Origin: an uncultured Clostridia bacterium
Lineage (GTDB): Bacteria > Bacillota > Clostridia > UBA1381
Length of the DNA stretch: 8,885 nucleotides
Direction of reading: 5' to 3'
NCBI GenBank assembly: GCA_934481375.1
Contig: CAKSPN010000059.1
Span: forward strand, 1 to 8,885
Part shown: piece by piece, positions 1 through 7,335 of the stretch
Numbering within the stretch: the stretch's first letter is position 1
Layout: each line of letters opens with the position of its first letter
Translations under genes and position numbers: made by a program
Notes under the pieces: generated by a model
The model's database searches: none
Told to the model about the DNA's origin: nothing
What the model saw: the letters and a program-made list of their open reading frames with translations, nothing else

Positions 1-148
1 CCATCATACTGGCTATTTCGCCCGCTTTATGTCCGCCCATACCGTCCGCAACTATCGCATACGGAAAAGCGCCGTCGGCTTTTACATAGTAATTGTCCTC
101 GTTGATTTTTCTGCACATTCCCACATCGGTCATTGCACCAAACTGCAT
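1..148 (-). CDS. prpC: PP2C-type Ser/Thr protein phosphatase, N-terminal part (cut by window edge)
   Basis: Only the first 49 residues are in the window; the gene continues past base 1. The fragment shows two PP2C hallmarks. The first is TDVGMCRKINEDN at residues 7-19, with Arg13 and Asp18. The second is VADGMGGHKAGE at 33-44, whose Asp35-Gly36 binds the catalytic Mn/Mg pair in this family. PrpC/Stp enzymes are cytosolic and remove phosphate from Ser/Thr on targets of the PASTA-domain kinase PrkC. They act on translation factors, cell-wall proteins and the kinase itself. The kinase gene normally follows directly and would lie outside the window. The ATG at 148 is 18 bases after the rlmN stop and has an excellent ribosome binding site. 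Family assignment is firm; the symbol rests on motif plus position. Confidence 0.93.
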   Translation of the reverse strand, partial: MQFGAMTDVGMCRKINEDNYYVKADGAFPYAIVADGMGGHKAGEIASMM

Positions 149-151
149 TTT

Positions 152-159
152 ATCACCTC
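152..159 (-). promoter_or_regulatory. Extended Shine-Dalgarno of prpC
   Basis: On the minus strand the sequence reads GAGGTGAT, then three A residues, then the ATG at 148. All eight bases can pair with the usual 3' end of 16S rRNA (anti-Shine-Dalgarno GATCACCTCC). It sits entirely in the 18-base gap after rlmN, so prpC can be initiated independently of rlmN translation. It supports the chosen start. Confidence 0.85.
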
Positions 160-166
160 ACATCTG

Positions 167-1186
167 TCAGAGCAGTTTCTTTCTTAACTGACCGCACGAA
201 GCGGCTATATCGCTTCCCAATTCACGCCTTACGGTCGCATTTATACCGTTTTTTGAAAGACGCTCGGAAAAAGCGTAAATTTCCTCATTAGTACCCTTTG
301 TATAAGAACGTTCCTCAACCTTGTTTACAGGTATCAGATTTACGTGAGCATGAAGGCTTTTTACGAGCCTTGACAGCTCATCGGCGTTTTCCATACTGTC
401 GTTCACGCCGTGTATAAGCGAATATTCAAAGCTTATCCGCCGTCCCGTCGTATCAAGATACGCACGGCACGCCTCCATAAGTTCGCTTATTTTCCATTTA
501 TGATTTACTGGCATTATCCCGTCACGTATTTCATCGTTCGGCGCATGCAGTGATATTGTAAGCGTTATCGGAAGATTTTCCTTTGCCAGTTCATATATCA
601 CAGGCACTACTCCGCACGTTGATACGGTTATGTGGCGGTACCCTATATTAAGTCCTTTTTCGTGATTTACGTTATGCAGAAATTTTACAACGTTCTCAAA
701 ATTATCGAGCGGTTCGCCTATTCCCATCATAACGATATTCGATATTCGCTCGCCCAAATCCTTTTGAGCGAAAATCACCTGATTTATTATTTCTCCCGGG
801 GTAAGATTTCTGTACAGTCCGCCGATTGTCGAAGCGCAGAACCGACACCCCATACGGCAGCCCACCTGCGAGGAAATGCATATAGTAAGTCCGTGATGAT
901 AGCGCATCACAACGCTTTCTATGCAGTTCCCGTCCGGCAGTTCAAATAAATACTTTACCGTACCGTCTATCTTTGAAACGTATTTTTCACGTATTTTAAG
1001 CGTTGAAACAGTGCTTATTTCTTCAAGCTTTTTCTTTGTCGCTTTTGAAATGTTTGTCATTTCGCCATAGCTTTCAACGCCCTTGTGCAGCCACTCAAAA
1101 ATCTGTCCGCTGCGGTATTTCGGCTCGCCGATTTCCGCAAGAAAATCGGTAAGCCCGTCATACTCAAAGTCTTTTAAATCAATCAT
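167..1186 (-). CDS. rlmN: RlmN, dual-specificity 23S rRNA / tRNA adenine-C2 methyltransferase
   Basis: Radical-SAM enzyme that methylates C2 of A2503 in 23S rRNA and, in the family, A37 of some tRNAs. Numbered from the Met at 1186 (339 aa), the [4Fe-4S] motif CxxxCxxC is Cys110, Cys114, Cys117 in QVGCRMGCRFCAST. The conserved Cys103 lies seven residues before it. The C-terminal Cys331 in DIAASCGQL matches the cysteine that carries the methyl group in E. coli RlmN (Cys355). GIGEP at 155-159 is the SAM-contacting glycine-rich segment. An in-frame ATG at 1204 would add six residues (MQNEEK) but has no good ribosome binding site. The ATG at 1186 has GAGG five bases upstream and overlaps the rsmB stop as ATGA, so I prefer it. 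Length is slightly short for the family but no motif is missing. Confidence 0.96.
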   Translation of the reverse strand: MIDLKDFEYDGLTDFLAEIGEPKYRSGQIFEWLHKGVESYGEMTNISKATKKKLEEISTVSTLKIREKYVSKIDGTVKYLFELPDGNCIESVVMRYHHGLTICISSQVGCRMGCRFCASTIGGLYRNLTPGEIINQVIFAQKDLGERISNIVMMGIGEPLDNFENVVKFLHNVNHEKGLNIGYRHITVSTCGVVPVIYELAKENLPITLTISLHAPNDEIRDGIMPVNHKWKISELMEACRAYLDTTGRRISFEYSLIHGVNDSMENADELSRLVKSLHAHVNLIPVNKVEERSYTKGTNEEIYAFSERLSKNGINATVRRELGSDIAASCGQLRKKLL

Positions 1187-2442
1187 TTTTTCCTCATTTT
1201 GCATATGTAAAATCCGTCCGTGCCGTCTGTGTGCGGATAGAACGTTTTTTCATAAAGTTTTTCAAAATTGCCGTGTTTTTCAAGAAAAGCTCCCGTTATA
1301 CCCTCGTTTTCGGCTTTTTCAACCGTACAGGTAGAGTATACGATAACACCGCCTTTTTTTAAGTATATGCAGGCGTTTTCGAGAATTTTTGCCTGTATTT
1401 TGCAAAGCTCGGGAGATCTGTCCTCATTCTGCTTTATATCCGGCTTTCTGCCTATTATGCCGAGTCCCGAACACGGAACGTCGCAAAGTATGCAATCGGC
1501 AATGCCGCTTAATGATTTGTCAAATTCAGCCGCATCACGCACATCGGTTTTTATAATATCTATACCGAGCCTTTCGGCATTCTTTTTTACAAGCTCTGTT
1601 TTATGATTGTATATATCAAAAGCAAGTATTCTGCCGCTGTTTTTCATAATCTCGGCAATATGCGTTGTTTTTCCTCCGGGTGCGGCGCACATATCTATCA
1701 CCGTACCGCCCGGCTCGGGTGCGAGTATCTCTGCCGTTTTCATTGCCGCCGTGTCCTGCGGTGTGAAGTATCCCTCTTTATAAAGAGTATTTTTCTCAAT
1801 ATCAAATCCGCCCGTCACAACGGCACCGTCTTTTATTTCGGCATTTATGCCCAAATCGGAAAGTTTTTTTACCAATTCTTCATTTGTTGTTTTGAGCGTA
1901 TTTGCACGCAGTATTATAGGCTTGCTTTCGCCGAAAGAGCGCATCATATTCTCCGTAAATTCAAAGCCGAACTCCTCCGTCCATTTGCGGCACATCCACA
2001 GCGGAAACGAGTATTTTACTGACAGATATTCGTCTTTTTCTTTCGGATATTCTATTTCACCGCATTTTGAAACGCTTCTTAAAACACCGTTTACAAAGCC
2101 TGCGGACGCACCGTGACCGTATCGTTTTGCAAGCTTTACGCTTTCGTTCACCGCCGCACTTTGCGGAATTTTATCCGTAAACACAAGCTGAAACACACCC
2201 ATACGGAGTATAATCAGTATATATTTTGATATTTTTTTCAGCTTGATTTTCGAGAATTTGCTTATATAATAATCAAGAGTTATTTTTTTGTCCGAAACTC
2301 CGTACACAAGAGCGGTAAACAGCGCTTTGTCACGCTCGGACATATCGCTGTTTTTAAGCGTGTTTTTCACTGCCATATTTGAATATGCTCCGTTATACTC
2401 GATTTCATACAACGCCTTTAATGCGGCTTCTCTTGCGGTCAT
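1183..2442 (-). CDS. rsmB: RsmB, 16S rRNA cytosine-C5 (m5C967) methyltransferase
   Basis: SAM-dependent RNA m5C methyltransferase (Sun/Fmu) that modifies C967 (E. coli numbering) of 16S rRNA. The 419-residue protein has the expected two parts. A NusB-like RNA-binding domain covers about residues 1-140 (TAREAALKALYEIE at the start, AAVNESVKLAKRYG near 97-109). A Rossmann methyltransferase domain follows. The SAM loop is CAAPGGKTTHIAE at 252-264. Motif IV is DVPCSGLG at 321-328, whose Cys324 releases the product. Motif VI is YSTCTVEKAENE at 369-380, with nucleophile Cys372. The end, DGFYICKMRKK, is the usual family C-terminus. Length is near the usual 430-450. The ATG overlaps the upstream peptidase stop by four bases (2439-2442), with AGGAGA at 2448-2453 as binding site. 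The stop overlaps the preferred rlmN start. Confidence 0.96.
   Translation of the reverse strand: MTAREAALKALYEIEYNGAYSNMAVKNTLKNSDMSERDKALFTALVYGVSDKKITLDYYISKFSKIKLKKISKYILIILRMGVFQLVFTDKIPQSAAVNESVKLAKRYGHGASAGFVNGVLRSVSKCGEIEYPKEKDEYLSVKYSFPLWMCRKWTEEFGFEFTENMMRSFGESKPIILRANTLKTTNEELVKKLSDLGINAEIKDGAVVTGGFDIEKNTLYKEGYFTPQDTAAMKTAEILAPEPGGTVIDMCAAPGGKTTHIAEIMKNSGRILAFDIYNHKTELVKKNAERLGIDIIKTDVRDAAEFDKSLSGIADCILCDVPCSGLGIIGRKPDIKQNEDRSPELCKIQAKILENACIYLKKGGVIVYSTCTVEKAENEGITGAFLEKHGNFEKLYEKTFYPHTDGTDGFYICKMRKK
1192..1195 (-). promoter_or_regulatory. Shine-Dalgarno that sets the rlmN start
   Basis: GAGG on the minus strand lies inside the last codons of rsmB (Met-Arg-Lys-Lys-stop), five A residues before the ATG at 1186. 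The longer start at 1204 lacks a comparable site. The last rsmB codons thus also serve as the rlmN ribosome binding site, and the ATGA overlap at 1183-1186 suggests coupled translation. Confidence 0.7.
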
Positions 2443-3152
2443 CGGTTTCTCCTGTTGGAATTGTGTACTATTAAAAACAATCTCAATACCTGCAGTGCGG
2501 TTGACGCAACTGCGGCAAAATAGGTCATTGCCGCCGCCGAAAGAACTTTTCTTGCGCCGACAAGCTCATCGCCGCTTAGAAGGTTCATACCCTCTATCGT
2601 CTGCAATGCTCTTTTGCTTGCGTTAGTTTCAGTGGGCAGTGTAACCAGCTGGAACACCAGCACTGCACAGAACAGTATAACGCCGAGCATAGCGAGGTTA
2701 TATCCCCTGCTGCCCATTATAAGTCCTATTACTATAAGCGGCAGCGATGCGTAATTGCATATATTTACAAACGGCACAATTCCGTTTCTTACCTTTATGG
2801 GAACATATCCGACCTGATGCTGAACAGCGTGGCCGCACTCATGCGCCGCTACGCCTATCGCCGCAACGGACGTTGAATTATACGTTGCGTCCGAAAGACG
2901 TATCACGCTGTTTTTCGGGTCAAAATGATCCGACAATCTGCCGTTCACATGTTCGATACGCACGTTGTACAAGCCGTTTGCGTCAAGTATTTTTCTTGCC
3001 GCCTCCGCACCTGTGAGTCCGTAACGGCTCAATTGCTTGTCATATTTGGCAAATGTGGATTTAACATTTGCCGAAGCTATCATTGTTATAATAAATCCGA
3101 TTATTACAAGAATATAAGTCGGATCAAAATACATTCCGTAAAACAGTGGCAT
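2439..3152 (-). CDS. yugP: YugP-family membrane zinc metallopeptidase
   Basis: Predicted membrane-bound neutral zinc peptidase of the YugP family (Zn_peptidase_2). The 237-residue protein starts with an N-terminal membrane segment at about 11-27 preceded by YFDPTYIL, a typical opening for the family. The zinc motif HECGH is at 104-108 in AAHECGHAVQHQ, giving His104, Glu105 and His108. Further hydrophobic segments lie at about 126-146 and 152-172, then TLPTETNASKRAL at 171-183, which holds the conserved glutamate that likely provides the third zinc ligand. A last hydrophobic stretch is at about 208-229. The substrate is not known from the sequence, and the family has no well-defined physiological role that I can state. 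The ATG at 3152 follows the fmt stop by eight bases; its binding site AGGG (3159-3162) overlaps that stop. The 3' end codes AGGAGA, the rsmB binding site. B. subtilis yugP is not in this operon. Confidence 0.9.
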   Translation of the reverse strand: MPLFYGMYFDPTYILVIIGFIITMIASANVKSTFAKYDKQLSRYGLTGAEAARKILDANGLYNVRIEHVNGRLSDHFDPKNSVIRLSDATYNSTSVAAIGVAAHECGHAVQHQVGYVPIKVRNGIVPFVNICNYASLPLIVIGLIMGSRGYNLAMLGVILFCAVLVFQLVTLPTETNASKRALQTIEGMNLLSGDELVGARKVLSAAAMTYFAAVASTALQVLRLFLIVHNSNRRNR

Positions 3153-3160
3153 AAATATCC

Positions 3161-4099
3161 CTACCTTCCCAATACAGTTCCGTATTCTATGCTGTGACCC
3201 CGCATATAGTCCTCAATATCCATTTTTTTGCTTCCGGGGAATTGAACGGTTTTTATATACAAAACACCTCTGCCGGCGGCAACCCTTAAGCCGCTGCCTT
3301 TATCCAAGCCGAGGATTTCCCCCTCCTCGCCGAATGTACCGTCACGCTGTGCAACCTCTGCGCTGTATATTTTCAGAGTTTCGCCCTTATAGAGAGTATT
3401 TGCAGCGGGCCAAGGATTCATACCGCATATAAGCTTTGATATTTCCTCCGCACTCTTTCTCCATTTTATTGTTCCCGTTTCCTTTGAAATCATCGGCGCA
3501 TATGTATGCTCGTCATGATTTTGCGGTACGGGTATCACTCCGCCGCATTCAATGGCTTTTACCGCCCTGACAAGCAGTTCTCCGCCCATTTCGGCAAGTC
3601 TGTCAAAAAGCTCTCCGGCTGTTTCGTATTTGCCTATTTCCGTTTTCTCGCTCATAAGCATATCGCCTGTGTCGAGTCCTTTATCCATTTGCATAATCGT
3701 AACGCCGGTTTCTCTCTCGCCGTTTATTATCGCCCATTGTATGGGTGCGGCACCCCTGTATTTCGGGAGCAGTGAGGCGTGTACGTTTATACAGCCGTAT
3801 TTCGGATAATTTATTATATATTCGGGAAGTATTTTCCCGTAAGCCGCAACTACTATAAGCTCCGGCTGTATTTCATCAAGCAGTTCCGAAAGCTCGCCGT
3901 TTTTCAGCTTTTCCGGCTGATATACCGGTATTCCGAGCTTTTCCGCCGCAATTTTTACGTCTGTAGGCTGTAATTTGTGACCTCTGCCCTTTGGTTTATC
4001 CGGCTGTGAAACCGCCGCCGCCACGTCAAATCCCGCATCGGCAAGCGCCTCAAGCGACTTTGCCGCAAAATCGGGTGTACCCATAAATACTATTTTCAT
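3161..4099 (-). CDS. fmt: Methionyl-tRNA formyltransferase
   Basis: Transfers a formyl group from 10-formyl-tetrahydrofolate to Met on the initiator tRNA, allowing bacterial translation initiation. At 312 residues it is the standard length. The N-terminal formyltransferase domain opens with MKIVFMGTPDFAA and carries the signature INVHASLLPKYRGAAPIQW at 104-122. The catalytic triad is Asn105, His107 and Asp144, the last in MDKGLDTGDML. SQPDKPKGRGHKL at 31-43 is the loop that contacts the tRNA acceptor end in E. coli Fmt. The C-terminal OB-like domain (about 205-312) includes GMNPWPAA at 226-233. The ATG at 4099 is 11 bases after the def stop. The AAGGAG site at 4107-4112 overlaps that stop. 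Lying next to def, it pairs addition and removal of the same formyl group. Confidence 0.97.
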   Translation of the reverse strand: MKIVFMGTPDFAAKSLEALADAGFDVAAAVSQPDKPKGRGHKLQPTDVKIAAEKLGIPVYQPEKLKNGELSELLDEIQPELIVVAAYGKILPEYIINYPKYGCINVHASLLPKYRGAAPIQWAIINGERETGVTIMQMDKGLDTGDMLMSEKTEIGKYETAGELFDRLAEMGGELLVRAVKAIECGGVIPVPQNHDEHTYAPMISKETGTIKWRKSAEEISKLICGMNPWPAANTLYKGETLKIYSAEVAQRDGTFGEEGEILGLDKGSGLRVAAGRGVLYIKTVQFPGSKKMDIEDYMRGHSIEYGTVLGR

Positions 4100-4110
4100 T
4101 CCGCCGCTCC

Positions 4111-4560
4111 TTATTCAAGATATTCGATAACTTTATCCGTAAACAGTTTTCCGTCAAGATGATCTATTTCATGGCAAAAGGCTCTTGCGGTAAGCCCCTC
4201 GCCCTCAATCTCAAACCAATTCCCGTCGCGGTCCTGCGCACGCACCTTAACTTTCATAGGTCTCTCAACCGTGCCGAATACTTTCGGTACGCTCAGACAC
4301 CCCTCCGAATCAATCTGCGAACCGTTCTCCTCTATGATTTCGGGATTTATAAGCTCCGTTTTGCCCTCTCCCGTATCAACCACAACAGCTCTTTTAAGTA
4401 TTCCGACCTGCGGTGCCGCAAGACCCACGCCGTCGGCTTTTACCATTGTTTCATACATATCGTCGAGCAGAATGTGAAGCTTTTTATCAAAATTAACCAC
4501 TGTTTTGCACTTTTTAAGCAGTATATCGTCGCCTTTTTTTCGTATTTCTCTGATAGCCAT
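4111..4560 (-). CDS. def: Peptide deformylase
   Basis: Metal-dependent hydrolase that removes the formyl group from the N-terminal methionine of nascent proteins at the ribosome exit. All three family motifs are present in 149 residues: GVGLAAPQVG at 44-53, EGCLS at 86-90 with metal ligand Cys88, and HEIDH at 130-134 with ligands His130 and His134 and catalytic Glu131. The compact length and short C-terminus resemble type-1-like short deformylases found in clostridia. The residue before HEIDH is Cys129, where E. coli has Gln; the catalytic residues are unaffected. The ATG at 4560 lies 11 bases after the priA stop. AGGAG at 4569-4573 is its binding site and overlaps the priA stop codon. It is followed by fmt after 11 bases. 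Confidence 0.97.
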   Translation of the reverse strand: MAIREIRKKGDDILLKKCKTVVNFDKKLHILLDDMYETMVKADGVGLAAPQVGILKRAVVVDTGEGKTELINPEIIEENGSQIDSEGCLSVPKVFGTVERPMKVKVRAQDRDGNWFEIEGEGLTARAFCHEIDHLDGKLFTDKVIEYLE

Positions 4561-4571
4561 ATCTCTTTCTC

Positions 4572-7007
4572 CTAATAAATCATTGTCGGGTCTTTATCTA
4601 TAATGACCGAAACGTTTTTGTAATTCTTATTTGCCGCACACTCATAAGCCGCTTTTTTAAGCCGTTCATTGAGCGCTTTACTGTTTTCGCATTTTATAAT
4701 TATCTGCCAGCGGTATTTATTTTTTATTTTTGAAACAGATGACGGGACGGGACCCAGCACCTGTATTTTCTGCCCCATATCGTTCAAATTGCCCAAAAGC
4801 TTCATAAAATATTTTGCCGTCTGCGGAACGAGCGACTCCGACGCTCCCGAAAACATAATGTTTATAATTTCCGAAAACGGCGGATACCACATTAGTTGGC
4901 GGTTCTCTATCTCCGCATTATAGAACGAGTCGAAATCATGCTTTTGTGCGCATAAAATTGCCTCTGCCTCAGGACTGTAGGTCTGAATAACGGCTCTGCC
5001 CTTTTTTCTGCCCCTGCCTGCCCGACCCGTAACCTGTTCAAGCATGGAAAAGGTGCGTTCCGAACTCCTGTAATCGTTTATGTGGAGCATTGTGTCTGCG
5101 CTTATAACGCCGACAAGCGTTACGTTTTCAAAATCAAGCCCCTTGGAAACCATCTGCGTTCCGATAAGGACATCTGTTTTTTCTTTTTCAAATTTTTCAA
5201 GTATTTTCTCGTGTGATTCCTTTTTACCCGTTGTGTCAACGTCCATACGAAGCGTCGTAATTTGGGGAAAAAGCTTTTGTATTTCGGTTTCGACACGCTG
5301 TGTTCCGCCGCCGAAATACCGTATATATTTACTGCCGCACTGAGGACAAAGCGTGTAATTCGGGATAGTGTATCCGCAGTAATGGCATTTTAACACATTG
5401 CCGTATTTATGGTATGTAAGCGATATACTGCAATGCGGACATTCCGCCGTAAAACCGCAGCTGCGGCACGACACAAACGTTGAAAATCCGCGCCTGTTTA
5501 AAAACAGTATGCTCTGCTCGCCGTTTTCGATGTTTTTTTTGAGTTCATTCGTCAACGCTCTTGAAAACATACTCCTGTTTCCGCAATTAAGCTCCTCACG
5601 CATATCCGCAATTTTAATATCGGGCATATCGTTTTTATTGTAACGGTAATTCATTGTAATAAGCGATATTTCGCCCGATCTTGCCCTGTAACAGTTTTTT
5701 GCCGACGGTGTGGCGGACGCATAAACTATAGATGCACCATACTGCTTTGCACGGAACGCCGCAACCTCTTTTGCGTCATACCGCGGCGACATTTCCGATT
5801 TATAAGTATCGGAATGTTCTTCGTCTATAATAATAACGCCGATATTGTCAAGCGGAGCAAATACCGCTGACCTTGCGCCTATTACTATATCCGCACCGCC
5901 GTTTTTTATCCTCTGCCACTGATCATAGCGTTCGCCCATGGAAAGCTTGCTGTGAAAAACGGCTATTCTTTCGCCGAAACGGTTTAAAAGTCTTGAAACC
6001 ATCTGCGGAGTAAGAGCAATTTCGGGAACAAGCACAAGCGCTGTTTTTTCCATACTCACAATATGGTCTATGACCTGCATAAACACTTCGGTTTTACCGC
6101 TCCCCGTTACTCCGTGGAGCAAAAACTCCTCAAATTTTCCGTTATCAACAGCTGTATTTATGCTGTCAACGGCAATTTTCTGCTCGTCCGTAAGCTTAAG
6201 CTTTTCGCTTTTTTTAATTTCCTTATCGGCAAGCGGATTTCGCTCAACCGCAAGCTCAAAGGTGCTTACAAAGCCTTTATCGCACAGCGCCGTTACGGCA
6301 TTATACGATCCGCCCGAAAATTTGCGCAGATCGGAAAGCGCAATAAATTCATTGGCAGACAGTATGTTAAGCATTTTAGCCTGTACCGGGGCTTTTTTCT
6401 CAAGCTTTTCGATTTCCTCCGCCGCTTGTTCGGAGGTTATCGAAAGCCTTACGGCACGAATTGTCTTTTGCTTTATTTCGTTTGATTGATAATACTCTTT
6501 TGTAAGAGTACCGTTTTTGAGCATTGCCCTTAACTGATTATCTATATTTCTTCCGATAAGCGACACAAGCGCCGATTTTTCCATACCGCCGCCGTTGTCA
6601 ACAAGATATTCAATAATTTTGCGTCTGATTTCGGAGCGTTCCTCGGTAATTCTGTTTAAACCTATCCATTCACGGCTTTTTGTGTCCGTGCCGGCAGGAA
6701 CTGCTGCGTGTATTATATCGAGATACGGTGCAAAATATTCACCGTGCATATACTCGATTGTTTCAAGCATTTTTTCATCAAACGCAGGCGTGTCATTAGC
6801 AATCTCGATTATCTCTTTCGTGTTTTTTAAAGGCTTTTTATCCTTAATTCCTACGCAAAAGCCCTCCAAAACACTGTTTCCTCTTGAAAAAGGCACAAGC
6901 ACTCTTGTTCCCACACCTACTTTGTCCGATAGGCTGTCGGGTATTAAATAGTCAAAAGCCTTATCTACCATTCTTGAACGATGGTCTACAATAACTTCAG
7001 CAATCAA
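4572..7007 (-). CDS. priA: Primosomal protein N' (PriA), replication-restart helicase
   Basis: Superfamily-2 3'-to-5' DNA helicase that recognises stalled forks and reloads the replicative helicase. In 811 residues I see these parts. The 3'-end-binding domain is at about 1-105 (MIAEVIVDHRSR... DYLIP). A winged-helix region with linker covers about 110-260. Helicase lobe 1 has Walker A GVTGSGKT at 299-306 and DEEH at 395-398. A zinc region has eight cysteines in four CxxC pairs (514/517, 523/526, 541/544, 554/557). Lobe 2 has GTQM at 616-619 and QVTGRAGRG at 658-666. A C-terminal domain follows with YPPF at 708-711. Length is close to B. subtilis PriA and longer than E. coli PriA. The start is TTG at 7007, supported by AAAGGAAGG seven bases upstream and by the family N-terminus; the first ATG lies at residue 13 inside the conserved domain. 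In B. subtilis coaBC sits just upstream; here rpoZ does. Confidence 0.97.
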   Translation of the reverse strand: MIAEVIVDHRSRMVDKAFDYLIPDSLSDKVGVGTRVLVPFSRGNSVLEGFCVGIKDKKPLKNTKEIIEIANDTPAFDEKMLETIEYMHGEYFAPYLDIIHAAVPAGTDTKSREWIGLNRITEERSEIRRKIIEYLVDNGGGMEKSALVSLIGRNIDNQLRAMLKNGTLTKEYYQSNEIKQKTIRAVRLSITSEQAAEEIEKLEKKAPVQAKMLNILSANEFIALSDLRKFSGGSYNAVTALCDKGFVSTFELAVERNPLADKEIKKSEKLKLTDEQKIAVDSINTAVDNGKFEEFLLHGVTGSGKTEVFMQVIDHIVSMEKTALVLVPEIALTPQMVSRLLNRFGERIAVFHSKLSMGERYDQWQRIKNGGADIVIGARSAVFAPLDNIGVIIIDEEHSDTYKSEMSPRYDAKEVAAFRAKQYGASIVYASATPSAKNCYRARSGEISLITMNYRYNKNDMPDIKIADMREELNCGNRSMFSRALTNELKKNIENGEQSILFLNRRGFSTFVSCRSCGFTAECPHCSISLTYHKYGNVLKCHYCGYTIPNYTLCPQCGSKYIRYFGGGTQRVETEIQKLFPQITTLRMDVDTTGKKESHEKILEKFEKEKTDVLIGTQMVSKGLDFENVTLVGVISADTMLHINDYRSSERTFSMLEQVTGRAGRGRKKGRAVIQTYSPEAEAILCAQKHDFDSFYNAEIENRQLMWYPPFSEIINIMFSGASESLVPQTAKYFMKLLGNLNDMGQKIQVLGPVPSSVSKIKNKYRWQIIIKCENSKALNERLKKAAYECAANKNYKNVSVIIDKDPTMIY

Positions 7008-7014
7008 GCCTATG

Positions 7015-7023
7015 CCTTCCTTT
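7015..7023 (-). promoter_or_regulatory. Shine-Dalgarno supporting the TTG start of priA
   Basis: AAAGGAAGG on the minus strand lies in the 19-base gap after rpoZ, seven bases before the TTG at 7007. The strong site makes up for the weak start codon and argues against the later ATG (residue 13), which would cut off the start of the DNA-binding domain. Confidence 0.75.
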
Positions 7024-7026
7024 CAA

Positions 7027-7320
7027 TTATTCTTCGCTGTGTAATTCCTCTATGTTTTCCTCGGTCATATTCTGTATAGCGGCAAACTTTTCTTCTTCCA
7101 TTTCCTGTGCCGACTTAATTCTGCCCGAGCGCACATAACCTACTTTGCCGTCCATAATTTCATTCACGGCTGTGGTAACGGGTTTCTCGCCGTTGTTATC
7201 GGTAAGACCCATATGCATTGCCTTGCCTATCATTCTCGCACGCTTTGCAGCCATACTTACCAACGTGTAACGGCTGTCCACGCACTTGTCTAAATTTGTA
7301 ATTCCGGGTTTGATCATCAT
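7027..7320 (-). CDS. rpoZ: DNA-directed RNA polymerase omega subunit
   Basis: Omega helps beta-prime fold and assemble into RNA polymerase and in many bacteria affects the response to (p)ppGpp. The 97-residue protein carries the family core: DSRYTLVSMAAKRARMI at 15-31, then KPVTTAVNEIMDGKVGYV at 46-63. The last 25 residues (73-97) are strongly acidic, with ten glutamates and no aspartate, and are predicted to be helical or disordered. Two ATG codons stand in tandem (7320 and 7317). The first is nine bases from GGAGG at 7330-7334 and fits better. The gene sits 15 bases after gmk and 19 bases before priA. The gmk-rpoZ pair is a very conserved neighbourhood in Firmicutes. Confidence 0.96.
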   Translation of the reverse strand: MMIKPGITNLDKCVDSRYTLVSMAAKRARMIGKAMHMGLTDNNGEKPVTTAVNEIMDGKVGYVRSGRIKSAQEMEEEKFAAIQNMTEENIEELHSEE

Positions 7321-7335
7321 AATAATATACCTCCG

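Noticed and set aside
1354..1360. Run of seven A in the rsmB message, just before the codons for the catalytic STC motif, as a possible frameshift site
   Set aside because: The frame TTA-AAA-AAA-GGC is simply Leu-Lys-Lys-Gly. A -1 shift would end after about a dozen codons and lose the catalytic Cys. I saw no upstream stimulatory site or clear downstream hairpin.
1351..1363. T-rich runs on the plus strand (here and at several other places) as possible terminators
   Set aside because: All genes are read from the other strand, where these are A runs coding for lysine, and no GC-rich stem precedes them.
1603..2022. Open frame of 139 codons on the plus strand, opposite rsmB
   Set aside because: Antisense to the conserved RsmB middle and methyltransferase start. 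Its composition (many Cys, Phe, Arg, His) is typical of a shadow frame.
6063..6489. Two overlapping open frames of about 140 codons on the plus strand, opposite priA
   Set aside because: They lie fully antisense to well-conserved PriA sequence in two frames at once, resemble no known family, and reflect codon use in priA.
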